Below, in pieces: positions 1-12,413 of a stretch of 64,000 bases of DNA (position 1 is its first letter; each line of letters begins with the position of its first letter). The stretch comes from Peromyscus leucopus (lineage: Eukaryota > Chordata > Mammalia > Rodentia > Cricetidae). The stretch is taken from assembly GCF_004664715.2 (NCBI RefSeq), contig NC_051063.1:110453829-110517828 (forward strand), read 5' to 3'. A model generated the notes under the pieces. It was not told the origin of the DNA. It ran no database searches and worked only from the letters and a program-made list of their open reading frames with translations. A program made the position numbers and the translations under genes.

Positions 1-2590
1 ATAGCCCATAAGAGTGGGTAACATCTGTGACATAACACTTCTTCCTTCGGTAAACAAGCAATGTACTTAAACCTTGACTAGGGCTAGATATAGTAATGTC
101 TGATGGTAATTTCATTACACAGGAGACTGAGGCAAGATGCTCTTGAATCTGAAGTCTATCTGTCCTACATATCTAGACTCCTTCTCAAAAACTGGAAAAA
201 TCCACAAACAATTCTAGCACTCTTGAATAATGACTAGGCTGGGTGGCCATGTTTTATATAATTACACCATGCAGGGTCATTATTCCATGTTACTATGATT
301 CATTCAACAAATACTTAGTGAATACCCATATTCTCAGCACTGTTCTGGGTAGGTAACCCTATGCTTTGATTGCAAAATGCAGGTGGAAATGTTAAATACC
401 CATTGTGAGAACTGAAAATCCTACCCAATAATTTGACTACACATCTCAGTAACTAATACGAGCACTGAGAAGCTTAACCTTTGAAAGAAACATTCAATAA
501 TGTGTTTTCCACTCATAAAGTTTTGCATAAAGTACACAGAAATAAATGCATCAATGAACTTGTAATATGTGAACCCAAACTTCCATCTCTCTGCTTTCCC
601 CCAAACACTGATTACTATAATTATCAAACCAGAGCCAATCATTTTCATACAAACTGGTGGGTAAAGAACAAGTTTAAACTGTCATTGACTTGGAGGAGAT
701 GACGGGGTGACACTTAACACAACAATTACCATGCTCTCTGAAAGCAAAGGGTACACAAGGGCACATACCATGTTGCTCTCTTCGTGAGAATCAATGCCCA
801 TTGACAAGAAAAAAATATCAAACATTTCCAAACAGAAAAGAAATCTTAAATTGCATGGAAATTATACTCCAAATATCATTTAGCCTAGAGTGTTACAATT
901 TGTGAAAATTGCTTTGGAGTTTTTTACCTCTGGGTGTGCAAAGGAGATGTCTTCTTATAATCAGCAGCAACAACCCGCATCTAAATGGCATGATGGAGCT
1001 GACACTCTCATGGTCTCCCCACATGCAATTACCCAGCATTACAGAGCATCACGACTGATGTTTTACACTTCACCTGACTAACTGCAAAAGGTAAGAATCA
1101 TGTTACCTCAATTCTGCAGCCACTCCTCTCATGCTCCTTTTTTCCCATACCTGTTGTGTAGCTTTGGAACTTCACTCTAATTGTCCTCTGTTGGAAGTAA
1201 ATAGTGAATTTTGTCAAGCAGGTTGTAACAGTCAAAGTTATAAATGCCCAGAGCTGGTATTTGCATCACCCACTGCTCCCCACAGTAGCACAGTATGGGC
1301 TGATAATAGGAAGTTTCTTTATAAGGACTGTATGCTAGTTTCCTTCTTGAAATCACCTTTTCTTCTGTGCATTTTAAATGTATTTATCAAAAAAAGGACT
1401 GTATGGCACTGAGTTGCCATTATATATAGACTGCAAAAAGGTCATTTCATAACAGGGATTTATTTTATGTTGTCAAACAGAGAGAATACTCTAAATAAAT
1501 TGAAACCAGGCTTTATTGGTTTCTCTCTTCCAATAAGTAGAGATTACTTTGCTGGGGAGATTAAGATCACGAAGACAGTGTTGTCATGAAGACAGTTCCT
1601 CTAGATATTCTCTTTCATGGTTATGGAAGGGAATGAAATTAACATCATTGAATTCTGGGATAGAGACTGGGTACTATACTTGGCATCTATATGGATGAAA
1701 TATGACTGCATTTCTGTAATAACCCCAAGAGCCAGGAAACAAGATTCTTTCTCTCCACAATAAAATAAGAGCAGCACGACCTGTTTAGTAAGTGTCTTGT
1801 ACGTGCAGGTCAATGGTGCCGATAGGCATGCCAGACTCTTCACACACATGACTATGCTGAATGCTTGAAACCATGCCTCCTGTTGAGTGTTGTGACAACA
1901 AATGAGAAATGTCTCTGAAAAACATATTGGTTCATGAAATAAAAGGATCAATTTGACTCAGTCAGTAAAATTCCCTGTTATTTTATAGTCAATTCTATGA
2001 AAAGAAATTAGGACTATGGATCATTCTTAGTATTTCATCATGTAAAATAATATAGGGATAGATTTTAGAAATTTAATTGGCCATTTCATTCGGCAAGTTG
2101 AACTCAAACCAACTGAATTATATGGACAACACCTACAAGAAGAAGCACAAATTTGCAAGCCTGGAATAAAGTGTACAAGCTGTCAAGTCAAATATAAAGC
2201 ACTAAGACAATGTTTTTTCATGACTACATATTCTACAGTGTTGGAAGCCTCTGACACTCCTCCAAATATATAATAATTTTTCCAGAGCAGTTATATAAGA
2301 TCTACAAACTTGAAATTTGGAAAAAAAAGAAGGAAAGAAAAACTATAATACAGACTTGCATTATTTGAAGAATATGGATACAAAACTTTTTACTGCATGA
2401 CATAAAACTCTTGCAAGGTTTGGGCATGCTCAGAGATATACTCTAGCCACATAGGGGAAGAAGCCAAAAAACTTCCTTAAGTCTATACACCACCTTCTGA
2501 TTTACTAAATAACATTTTGATAATATCTTTAACTGAGGACAGTGGCCAATAAAAACAGCATGCCTATCATCTCTATCCACAACACTTAGT
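1..2590. other. Unassigned AT-rich non-coding DNA
   Basis: I see no gene, SINE or young transposon here. Open frames are short and lack recognisable motifs. A faint ancient-repeat signature lies near 298-352 and is listed separately. Confidence 0.6.
298..352 (-). repeat. Possible ancient L2-type fragment
   Basis: The segment starts with ttcattcaacaaatac and continues to cagcactgttctgggt. This is the pattern of the widespread mammalian L2-type motif (attcaacaaatatttattgag, then caggcactgttctagg). The match is short and decayed, so the family is tentative. Confidence 0.35.
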
Positions 2591-2592
2591 AT

Positions 2593-2760
2593 TCTCCTCT
2601 CCTCTCTTCTCCTCCCCTCATCTGCCCTCCCCTCCTCTTCTCTCCCCTTCTCTCTCCTCTCCCTTCCCTTCTCTTTCCCTCTTCCTCTCTCCTGTCTTGA
2701 TCCTCTCCTCTGCCTCTTTCCCTTCTTGTTTCCCTATCTTCTCTCTTCTCCTCTGACCCT
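2593..2760. repeat. Polypyrimidine (CT-rich) low-complexity tract
   Basis: About 165 bases are almost purely C and T, built from irregular tcctct, ccctc and cttct units, with only scattered purines. It is an impure homopyrimidine/homopurine tract rather than a clean microsatellite. Confidence 0.9.
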
Positions 2761-3093
2761 TGACTCCCAGAAATATGAAGATTCTATGTGCCAAATAACT
2801 GAATTCTTAGCCAACAAGTAACACTGTCATCCAGCATCAGAGAGTAACAATTTTTTTAGCAGTGCACCTTGGTTTCCTACCAGACATTCTGCTTCTCCTG
2901 CTAACAATACTATAATTCTATTTTTTTTTCTGGTGTGACTAGGGATGTTTCCAAGGCTTATTCACAGTTCCATACAGTGAGATTTGTCAGGGAAACCAAC
3001 CAGAGAGTCTATCCAGAGACTTCTTTAGGGCCACAGTAGAACAGGAAATATCTCACAAAAAGAAGTCTGGTGGGGATTTTCTTGGAAGTTCTT

Positions 3094-3283
3094 TATGTGC
3101 ATGTACATGCTTATGTGAGTTCATGTGAATAACATACATGCCAGCAATGGCAGAGACCAGAAGAGGGTATCAGATCTCTTGGAACTGGAATTAACATATG
3201 GTTGTGAGTTGACATGTGGGAGATACAAACTGAGCCAGAGTCCTGTGCAAGATCTGCTCTTAAACACTGAGGGCCCATCTGGG
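3094..3283 (-). repeat. B2/B3-type SINE, antisense
   Basis: Read on the minus strand this is a diverged tRNA-derived rodent SINE. The plus strand shows the reverse of its usual landmarks in order: a TG-rich tail complement, gccagcaatggcagagacca, cagatctcttggaactgga, ggttgtgagt, tgctcttaaacactgag and finally gggcccatct for the 5' end. It is old, and no TSD was found. Confidence 0.7.
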
Positions 3284-3385
3284 ATTTTTAAACAGGTATA
3301 CAAAATCTTATTTTCTGCTTCAGGGCAACAACCAGCAGTGGTGATCAGAAAAGGATGTTGAGAGAAGGAAGAGCTTGTACAATAC

Positions 3386-3391
3386 AAGTTG
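3386..3391. repeat. TSD of the 3392-3790 LTR, left copy
   Basis: The hexamer aagttg here is repeated exactly at 3791-3796, immediately after the LTR. Confidence 0.8.
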
Positions 3392-3790
3392 TGCTGAGGA
3401 CAATTTCAAGAGCCATGCCATATTGCCTGCCTGAGTTAAGTTTCTGTTGTCCAGTATTGAGCCACTAACCTGAAATTTTTGACATGCCTGGACAAGTATT
3501 GAGTTATTAGAAAATAACTTAACATTTCCTTATCTTTCTGCTACAGTGGCCATTACTAACAATGTTTTGTGGTTAGGTTGCTTGGTTGGGTTGGTTGGCA
3601 ACTCAACAGTCCCTTGATCTTTTCCCAAAGAAAGTTTCTTGTTCTGCTTAATATAAAACCCAACTGAGAAAAATAAAATTTTGCAGCTTGATCAGAATAC
3701 TGTCTTGCTGTCAATTCTTTGTGTCTCTTGTCCCTTCATTCACCATTCCCCCTTCTAGGGTCTCTGCTGAAGATCCCACTGGCTGGGACA
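3392..3790 (+). mobile_element. Solo LTR of an endogenous retrovirus, ERVK-like
   Basis: A 399-bp element begins with tgctgagg and ends with ctgggaca, flanked by perfect 6-bp copies of aagttg. A 6-bp duplication is typical of ERVK (class II) elements. A polyadenylation signal (aataaa) lies near 3672-3677, followed by a T/C-rich downstream part, as in a retroviral R-U5 region, and this gives the orientation. No internal retroviral sequence adjoins it, so it is a solo LTR left by recombination. The subfamily is not assigned. Confidence 0.75.
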
Positions 3791-4069
3791 AAGTTGTGTA
3801 TATAGAAAAATATAGGCCCTTCTTATAAGAACTGAAATATTTTATAGTAATTTAGCTGAAGCTGTGTCTTCCATGTCATCTGAGCACATGTGAGTTTTGA
3901 TATAAAGTCCTATAACTCTCCTCAGACAATTGCTTTTTGAATCACATGAATAATAGTATATTCAATCAATTACATATTTTGAGATGGTACACTAAGTAGG
4001 TAAGTGTGTTGTTACTATTTACCAATGGGAGTAGTAGAGGTAATATATAAGTTTTGGTATGTGTGTCTT

Positions 4070-4286
4070 TGAGTGCGTCTGTTTTGGAGGTGTGCACATG
4101 TGAGACTGGGTGTATACTTATGGAGACTAGAGGTTAATGATGGATATTTTTTCTATGTTCCTTCACTTTTAGTTTTTTGAGACAGGGTTTTTTATTGAAG
4201 TTGAAAATTTTTGGTAAGTTAGTTGACCAATGAGCTCCTAACGCTTAGGCAGTGGGTATTTAAGCAACAGCTACCTTCTCAGCCCT
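4070..4286 (-). repeat. Diverged rodent SINE-like repeat, antisense
   Basis: The stretch contains gtgtgcacatgtgagac, ttttttgagacaggg, ccaatgagctcc and a terminal ccttctcagccc, in the order of a common antisense rodent SINE-type repeat ending in the complement of the tRNA-like head. It is decayed and the family call is loose. Confidence 0.4.
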
Positions 4287-6583
4287 AGGTCTCATACTAC
4301 CACAGACATGTCAGGCTCTAGAGCAGCAGCTTCCACTGCCTCTGTGGTGCTCAGTGAATGGGCTGTTAAATGGTGAGGACCCTGTAGACGTAGATATGCC
4401 TTGCTGAGATACTCACAGAAAGAGCTGTTGAGTATATGAAGAAACCACAGGGGTAGACATAACTTAGAACTTAGAAAATGAATGTAAATTATATGTCTCC
4501 TAAAGTCGAATAATGGAGCCATTCGCAAAAATTTTGAATCCTCAAGTATTCAAAATATAAAAAGAGAATCTTGGAAATAGTACTATATCAGACTCAAAGC
4601 AGTGTTGTTCATCATATTCGCTTTCAGTACAGAGGAAGAATAATTAACCCAGACTTCTTTTGCTACTCGAGTGATGTGATTTTTAAGACAGATATTATAT
4701 AAATAACTTACAAACCACCCAACTGTTGTGGAACTTTAGGCCCATGTTTGTAGAAAGGTCTCACAATCAACATAGGAAATATTCTCTGACACATTTAGAG
4801 CATTTCCTTGAAGATCATGTTGCTCTCAGAGCATGTGACCCAGGCATCATAAACGCAATGAACTGGATTGAAAGAATGCCTTGGTTTATTTGTTTGTTTG
4901 TTTGTTTTTGCAAATGAAAGCGCCATCAAATCTTCCATATCAAATTAATTGTCAACATTTTTATTTCAAATGAAATTTTATTTACTTCATTGAACTTCTG
5001 TGCTAATATAGCATGTGGACAATAAGGAAGAAATGAGTAAATTAGCTGTGTTAATTTATGAAGGCAAGATTTATGGTGGCAAAAGAAATCCAATTGAGAG
5101 AGTTGGCTGTCAAAATTTTGCAGAGAGGCACCTGGGAAATATCACCATTGACATCAACTCCATTATTTTATTTATGAATAATTTATACCCAAGCAAGTCA
5201 TTAATTGTAAGTGTTTCATTCAGTAAATCTCCCAGTACTTGCACCCCTACTTACAAAAGTGTACATACACTACACTTTTCATTGAGTGTGTTTCTGAGTA
5301 CTAATGGCCGGAAGCACAGAAAACCTTTCTGACATTGCACTTGTAGATAGATAGTAGACATTTCTCTTTAAAATGGTGTATAGACAGAATCTCATAACAT
5401 ATCTTTTTTTAAAAAAAATCTGGCTTCTTTAGCTTACCATATTTATTGGTTTGGGGATTCACCTACACACTGTAAATGTTAGTTTACCTCTATATCTTTA
5501 TCTATAGATCTACATTCATAAATCTATGAATTTAGGTTTCTTCATTTCCATTGGAAGAATGAACCATAGTATGTTTAACCATTTTTGGTAAATATTTAAG
5601 TTTCTAGTTCTTTTCATTAACATGATGCTTATATACTACATATTGATATCATGGAAACTACATATAAACCTATAGTTGGGAAAGATATTTGTTTTTCTTG
5701 TATAAATAACTCTAAGAAGTACTGTGGTGGCTTGTAGTTGATATTGAACTTTATAAAAGAAATACCAAGATGTTTTCTGAAGTGGAGGCAACAGTTTGAC
5801 CACTTCCCATTGAATAACACATGTAAGATCCAGTTGCTTCACAACCTCTTCACTCTAGGTTGGCATTCTTTGCTGTGATGTTTGAAATTTTCATTACTCT
5901 GAAGATGAAGTTGATCATGCTTTAAGGAAATTACAAAATATTCCCACAACTCCTCTCAAATGTGTGGCCTATTTTGATTTAAATATAATCATAGCTGTTC
6001 TTCCTTTGTTTTCCTCTTGATATCTTTATCTTTCTTTCTAATTAACATGTTCATCTTTTTTCTTGAAGGTTTCTTTCCCTCAACAGGCTCACTAACCAGG
6101 AAATTTCCTCTAAAATTTATAACATGTGCCCTGAAACAGTGCATTCTATCATAAGACCATGTTGGGCATAAAGAAGTGAAATTAGAACTCTGGGTTCTGG
6201 CATGCCCTTCCCATCCTTTACATTTTGTTTACCCTCATTCCAATACCAGCACTGCTATTTCATTTTTATTTCCTAGTTCATGTTTCAGATAAAATTCTTC
6301 CACTGAAAACTTCCTATAACATTTTTTTTACATGTTCATAATAAATTCTTAAAACATTCATGGTCATCTTATTAAGACCTTTACAATGACCACAATAGTT
6401 AGCCTGCCAAAATGGACAGGGAAAGTTTAAAAGGCCTCACCCCTAGATGAAGACTTAGAGGCAATCTATGGCTTCTGAGAGAGGGAAAATCAGCCTTCAT
6501 TAACAGAAGCCCTGATAAACTTTCCAATCCCAAGTGGACATGTGTAAGCACATGAACATGTGTGTAATACTAAACTCAGTAGG

Positions 6584-6584
<1 letters not shown>
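4287..6584. other. Unassigned AT-rich non-coding DNA
   Basis: There is no recognised gene or transposon. A short (GTTT)n run lies near 4885-4911. The longest open frame (5015-5332, 105 codons) has no recognisable domain and is AT-rich like its surroundings, so it is not called as a gene. Confidence 0.55.

Positions 6585-6624
<40 letters not shown>
6585..6624. repeat. (TG)n microsatellite
   Basis: Twenty uninterrupted TG dinucleotides. Confidence 0.97.
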
Positions 6625-6625
<1 letters not shown>

Positions 6626-8466
6626 TGTTTGTAACAATAGTAATTACAGAAAATGCCTTGGAAAGGAATGAGTGTGGAAGGAGTTGGAGAGAGGGTATAA
6701 ATATTGCTAAGTACATACCATGTACGAAACACTAATAAATAAATAAATCTTTTTCTTAAAATGAATAAAGTAAGTGATCATCCATTGAGAGGTCTCAATG
6801 ATGATGACAAAGTTTCATGAGGTACAAAGACAAAGACCATGTCAAAAGGCCCAGTCTGATGCTCAGTTTTAAGCAAGGGTTAGAGTTTAGGGGCATTTTG
6901 GGGGGAAGTGGAAGCAGTAGCTAGTAAAGGAATTCAATTTGAGGCCCTAGAATTAGGTTTCTGAACATGGCTCTGGACAGCCTTACTTTGGGTGAATATA
7001 AGTATGGTTTGTGGTGTCTGTATGTGTCTGCATAAATTTACATTGCTCTCCTTAAAGTATGAGAAGCAAAGCAAATAGGGGAGATGAAACACACAACTGT
7101 GTCCGGACCTTACTGTATTAATGAGTATTTAAAACAAATATACTCAAAGAAACAAGATCATACATCTTCTCTATTATGTGATTTAATGTGTTTCTATATA
7201 CTTGTATATATTTGATTTAACACATACACAGAAATTCAGTATGAATTTATGCAAACCTATCAAATAGACTTTTTTAAAAAATAATTTTTTTTTTGAAAGC
7301 AAGGTGTAGGTAGGATTTGGAACCCACTCCCTGCTGGTTTTGTGATTTGTTCCTAAGCTCATTAGATGCTCTGTACCTCCTCCAGGGGATGAATCTCATC
7401 TTCAGACAATGTTAAACTCATTCTCTTGAACAGAGGTGAAAAAGCTATTTCCCCACTGGAGGATTCAAAGGCAAACATTTCCTGCAGGAAATCAAACATT
7501 TCTAGGACTTGACAATGTAGCTAAGAATATTCAGTTTAGTAAGTAGCTGCCAGCAAAAAAAACCACTGTATACCTCCACACACAGCCTAAGGTCCCTCCT
7601 GGGGATGACAAAGCCATTAGTTTTCAAAGGAGGGAAAATATCTTGGCAAAACATCTTGCCGCAAATGCTGTTATTGTCCAAACAAGAATGGACAACCTCA
7701 GGTGACAGAGATTGGGCTTCCTAGCTGACTTAAAGATTAGTATATAAATATGTATAGTTATCCCTATTCCAAAGGTAAGGCATGTGGTTAAAGAAAAAGA
7801 ACTGTGAAGTCCTGATTTTAATTGTTTTTATTTTGTAGATTATTTTTCTTGTGTATTATCTGAATACTGGCATTCATCAGGCAACCTGAAATGCACTTCG
7901 CATACATTCTAAACATGTAAGCACAGCCCTCATCTCTGCGAGCACCAGTTCTAGTGCTGAGGCTCAGTGTCAGTTAATAAGCATATCACAAGCTATGGTA
8001 TGAGCAGTGAAGAAGGCATGCAGGAAGATGAGAAACAACAACAATTTCCGGGAGGATTTTTCTTCCTTGTATGAAGCTCAAAAATGTTCTTGCTGAGGAT
8101 GTAGCAACTAAGCTTTGAGCCAGATGCTGAGAGAATGCCAACCGTTTAGAAAGTAGTAGAGAATTTGTCTGTCAAGGGAGCAAAAGCTCTTAAGCTCAAG
8201 TCCCAAAGGTTGTCTAATAGCTGAGCAAGGAAGAGGAAGCCTGGCCCATGAGGATGATAAACAGAGGCCAGGCCAGGTAATGCTATTTTTTTTTTCATTC
8301 TGCCTTTTGTTTACTACACACAGAACACAAAGCAAACAACTGTGAAATGGTAGTCAAGAATCAGACTTCCTGTGCATTCACCAAAAGTTCTGTTTTCTCA
8401 AAAAGCTTTTATCATTCTACATTTTTCTTTCATCTAACCATATTCCTATTTAATTCCCAGAGCTGT

Positions 8467-8468
<2 letters not shown>
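6625..8468. other. Unassigned non-coding DNA
   Basis: No gene or repeat family was recognised. Base composition is mixed, with no CpG island. Confidence 0.5.

Positions 8469-8516
<48 letters not shown>
8469..8516. repeat. Poly(T) run of 48 bases
   Basis: An unbroken T homopolymer of about 48 bases. No recognisable SINE or L1 body adjoins it, so it may be the expanded tail of a lost retroposon or a simple mononucleotide repeat. Confidence 0.9.
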
Positions 8517-8519
<3 letters not shown>

Positions 8520-8594
8520 TGTTAGAGGATAGCAGAGCAGACATAAAAATCTCACATTCCCATAAGGAGATCATTAGAAACTATGGAACACTTA

Positions 8595-8819
8595 GAGCTG
8601 GAGAGATGGTCCAGTGGTTAAGAGCACTGGCACTATTGCAGAGGATCTGAGTTCAGTTCCCAGAACCTGAGTCAGGTGCCTCTCAGCATCATATAACTTC
8701 ATCTCTAAAGGAACATGATGCTTTTGACTTCCTTGGGCATCTCACTCATGTACACATATCAACAAAGACACAACATGTAACTGAAAATAAAATAAATCCT
8801 TAAAAATTTAAAAAGGGAA
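8595..8819 (+). repeat. B2/B3-type SINE
   Basis: It begins gagctggagagatgg and continues with cagtggttaagagcactgg and gagttcagttccc, the tRNA-like head with its pol III A- and B-box regions. It ends in an A-rich tail with aataaa-like units (aaataaaataaatcc). The head is well preserved and the middle is diverged. Confidence 0.9.
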
Positions 8820-8842
8820 TTCTTGAGGTAATGTAAAAGTAC

Positions 8843-9199
8843 TGTGGTAGTTTAAATGTAATTGGCCCCCATTAGCTCATAGGGAGTGGCGCTTATTAGA
8901 AAGTGTGGCCTTGTTGATGTAGTTATGGCCTTGTTAGAAGAAATGTGTCACTATGGAGGTGGGCTTTGAGATCTCCTAAACTCAATCTAAACCTAGTTCA
9001 GACCACTTCCTGTTGCCTCTGTGTTAAGATGTAAGATTCTTACCTCCTTCTCCAATACCATGTCTGCCTGCATATACTATCATGATGATAATGGACTAAA
9101 CCTCTGAAAAATATAAGCCATCCCAATGAAATGTTTTTCCTTTATAAGAGTTGCTGTGCTTATGGTTTCTCTTCACAGTAATAGAAATTCTGAGATAAG
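8843..9199 (+). mobile_element. MaLR-type (ERVL class) LTR
   Basis: It starts tgtggtagtttaaatg and shows cattagctcatagggagtgg, gtgtggccttgttg, atgataatggactaaacctc, cctttataagagttgct and tctcttcacagtaatag. These are the ordered landmarks of a common rodent MaLR LTR. It is full length by pattern, without internal sequence, and no clean 5-bp TSD was seen. The subfamily is not assigned. Confidence 0.75.
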
Positions 9200-9218
9200 T
9201 TTGTATTATATTCATATA

Positions 9219-9262
9219 AACACACACACATATATGTATATATATGTGTATATATATATATA
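9219..9262. repeat. (CA)/(TA) microsatellite
   Basis: A compound stretch of CA units, then imperfect alternating TATATG and TATA units. Confidence 0.85.
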
Positions 9263-9470
9263 TTATGTTCACATATATTCATAGTAATCCATACAATGTC
9301 CATTATAACCCACTTGAATACTCATTCATATGGCTCACTTCTAATTACTCTAATTTTTGTATTTATTAATCCACTTCTACCTCAGCTGGCATTGACTGCA
9401 CACCCAAGAGAGATTCACTGGTTTATCTGGTGTGTACACTGCAGTCCATCCTTTGTAATAGGCCAGTGTG

Positions 9471-9660
9471 TTTGTATGTATGTGTGTATGCATGTGTGAG
9501 TGTTTGTGCATGTGTATATGCATTTTCATGCATTTATGCATGTGTATGAGTGTTTGTGCATGTGTGTATATTTTTGCATGTGTGCATGTGTGTTTGTGCA
9601 CGTGTGTATGTGTATTTATTTATGTGTTTGTGCATGTGTGTATCTGTTTATGTGTGTGTC
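9471..9660. repeat. TG-rich minisatellite
   Basis: About 190 bases of degenerate repeats built from tgtttgtgcatgtgtgta-like units of roughly 18-30 bases. The unit recurs at least five times with variation. The flanks share similarity with each other (see findings). Confidence 0.85.
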
Positions 9661-9739
9661 TAATCACCATGCCTCTATTAAAACATTTTTTTTCATACAA
9701 TGTTCATTCAGCCACTTAAATATTCATTCTACAAAACTG

Positions 9740-10870
9740 GGTGTAATTCCGCATCATGACCATAATGGTTAATGACTATCATATCAATGTATAAGAAGAA
9801 ACTTAAAGACAAATATATTTTAGTTTATTTGTTCAATGTGTTTGGTACCTGCTTAAGGAGAAATGGTGGTAGAGTGAGCACTGTTTGTATAACTTCAATC
9901 TCAAAAGAAATTGTCTTGAAGGAGGATTTGTCCATCTAGATCCTCATTTGGCCAACTGAAAAACACATTGAGCTTCAGGTGATTATACATGAAGCTCAAT
10001 ATTTATTTCCAAAAATTTTTTTTATGGATACTATTTTTCAGTGAATAAATGTGCATTTGTGAATAAATGCATATGTGTATGTTATGTATTATAGAAGGTA
10101 TAATACATAAAATTAAAATTTCTATCATCACAGTACAGAAGACCAATTATAATCTAGTCATTTAGTAGTAGATACTAAAGCAATTTCAGATTACTAACTA
10201 TTGTAAATAATTCTGGGAGAACCTTTCCATATATATTTTGAACACACTACATTTTAAATATTTAATCTTTTTGTATTTATAGTTAAATTTTAGTAGAATC
10301 ATTTACCTCCCAGTTGTGTCTCCAAACAACTGAATTTATGACATTATCCTAGTTTTCTGTTTATTTAAAAACACTGACTTTCAACTTGATTTCTCCGTTC
10401 CAATCTGTTCACTTCTGTTTGTTAGTGTTCATATTTAATCTAATACTTTGATATTTGATTTTTATTGGTCACATGCTATTTGCTCTTTTTCTCTAGCAAT
10501 TTAAATTCATAATTTTATATGACTATCATTCAAATATATGTAATGATACAATTGCTCTTATTTTTAAATATCCATTAATTTAAGATTAATTTAAACTTCC
10601 TTTCAAGTACAAGTATTACAACGTGCCTAAAAGAAAATATAAATTTTACAAATATTTTTTCTGGGTACTTTTCACTAATTTCTTGTTTCCTCAAATTTAT
10701 TAATATATAACTGAAGAATAATTGTACATTTTCCAAGATGCATCATTCTATGTTTCAACTAACAAAGTCATTTTTTAATAGTGAAATGACTACACTTCAC
10801 TGTGACTACAACATTTATTACCACACCTACTTAGCATCAAAGTCAATCTGACTGTGTAGAGACATGGGAT
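9740..10870. other. Unassigned AT-rich DNA with one strong inverted repeat
   Basis: Very AT-rich sequence with no recognised family. It includes a perfect 11-bp inverted repeat at 10082-10110. Confidence 0.55.
10082..10110. repeat. Perfect 11-bp inverted repeat
   Basis: The arms ttatgtattat (10082-10092) and ataatacataa (10100-10110) are exact reverse complements around a 7-base loop. In AT-rich DNA it may be chance. No function is inferred. Confidence 0.85.
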
Positions 10871-10939
10871 GAGGATGTGAGGATGCTTCTTTAGCATAGC
10901 ACAAGTAAACAGCACAGACTTATTGATTGCTCTCTCTAT

Positions 10940-11991
10940 GCAGTGTGCTCTCACCTACTTATCTGATATTGAATGTCTGCACTCTTTGCTCCATGTCCTT
11001 ATTTCCTCCACTCTCCTGGCCCTGGGAACCACCTTTCTATTCTGTTCCCTGCTTATGTGAGGTTTTCTTCTTTTAGATCCCACAAATAAATAAGATGAGA
11101 AAACACTTGATGGTCTATGTCTGGCTTGTGTTACTTAGCATAATTATCCTGAGATTTATAAGTATTTCGTAAATAGCAGCAATTCTTTCTTATAAAGGCT
11201 AGTATGTCTCTTAGCATTGTATTTATTCCTTTATCTGTTGTTAAATATTTAGGTTGCTTCCATATTTGGACACTGTGAATATTGGTTTTGACTTAATGTC
11301 CTTCATATATAAATCCATACATAGTATTGCTGAGTCACACAGGTCTGTCTATTGAACAACGCCCTCAGTTTTTACCACAATGTCTGTACTCTTGCCACTA
11401 AAGGAGTACAGTTCTTTTTTATCTACTTTATTTCCAACATTCTTGTCCTTCAGACAGTAGCCTTTCTAATAGGTTCTGGATTCTATTTAGTTGTGGTTAG
11501 TATTCACACTTCCATGATTGCTGTCTCAGCACGTGGTTATGTAACTCCTTGGCCATTTGTGTCTTTTTTGGAAACATGCTTTTCCAGAGCATTTTTTCTC
11601 ACTTTCACACAGAAGTTTTTTTTATTGTATTTCTGACTATTGAATTGCAAGTATTCCTACATATTTGAGATACATGGAATTTATCAGGAATTTCAATTAC
11701 AAATATCTTCTCCTCTTCTGTGGTTTCTTGTACAATTTTTGATTTTGTTTATTGATGTGCAGAAGTTTTTTAGATTAATTCTTTCTTTTCCTTTCCTCCC
11801 CTCCTTTTTCTTTCTTTAGTTTTTTTTTTTTTGAGGGGGGGAGACTACTCTTTGTCCAGTCTTATTTTCAAAATATAATAAGACCAATGTCAAAGACAAT
11901 TGCCCTGAGTTGTTTTCTAAGGAAGTCTAAAATTTCAGGGTTTATATTGAAAATTTAATCCATTTTAAGTTGACTTAAATATATTACATTT
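10940..11991 (-). mobile_element. Ancient L1 fragment (L1M-type), antisense
   Basis: The plus strand carries reverse-complement landmarks of old mammalian L1 3' sequence: ccctgggaaccacc, tttagatcccacaaataa, gtctggcttgtgttacttag, tatttaggttgcttccatat, a decayed counterpart of the ORF2 end, cctcttctgtggtttcttg, gtgcagaagttttttag, and tttaatccattttaagttga. The order matches 3' UTR to late ORF2 on the minus strand. It is heavily mutated and has no intact reading frame. A CT-rich and poly(T) insert lies near 11787-11832, and it is cut at 11992 by an LTR. Confidence 0.75.
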
Positions 11992-12336
11992 TGTCTTAGT
12001 TTTCTATTGCTGTGATAAAATATTATGACAAAAATGTTTTATTTTAAAAAGTCTAATTTAAGGAAGCTCATGGTTTCAGAGGGTTAGAGTCCATGTTCAT
12101 GGCAGCAGAGCAAAGGAACAATTGAGAGCTTACATCTTAATTTTGAAGCAGGAGGCAGAGAGAACTAACTGGGAATGGATTTGCACATGTCTTTTATAAT
12201 CTCAAAGACTACCTCCAGTGACACACTTTTTTGAACGCAACTATACCTCCTGAGCCTTCTCAAACAGTTTCACCAACAGGGGACCAAGTATTGAAATACA
12301 TGGGCTGAAGGCAGACATACTAATTAAAAAAACCAC
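11992..12336 (-). mobile_element. MaLR-type (ERVL class) LTR, antisense
   Basis: The plus strand begins tgtcttagttttctattgct and shows ggtttcagagggttagagtc, aggaggcagagagaactaac, ccagtgacacac and caacaggggaccaagta, ending near accaca. These are reverse-complement landmarks of a rodent MaLR LTR. It abuts the ancient L1, implying insertion into or next to it. The flanking pentamers cattt and tattt are only a near match for a TSD. Confidence 0.75.
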
Positions 12337-12366
12337 ATATTTTTGTCTTATTTATCTTTTGTCATT

Positions 12367-12368
<2 letters not shown>

Positions 12369-12409
<41 letters not shown>
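12369..12409. repeat. (TG)n microsatellite
   Basis: About twenty TG dinucleotides, joined to the tail end of the adjacent antisense SINE. Confidence 0.95.

Positions 12410-12413
<4 letters not shown>

Noticed and set aside
9377..9772. Overlapping frames rich in Cys/Val/Met or His/Thr
   Set aside because: They are translations of the TG-rich minisatellite.
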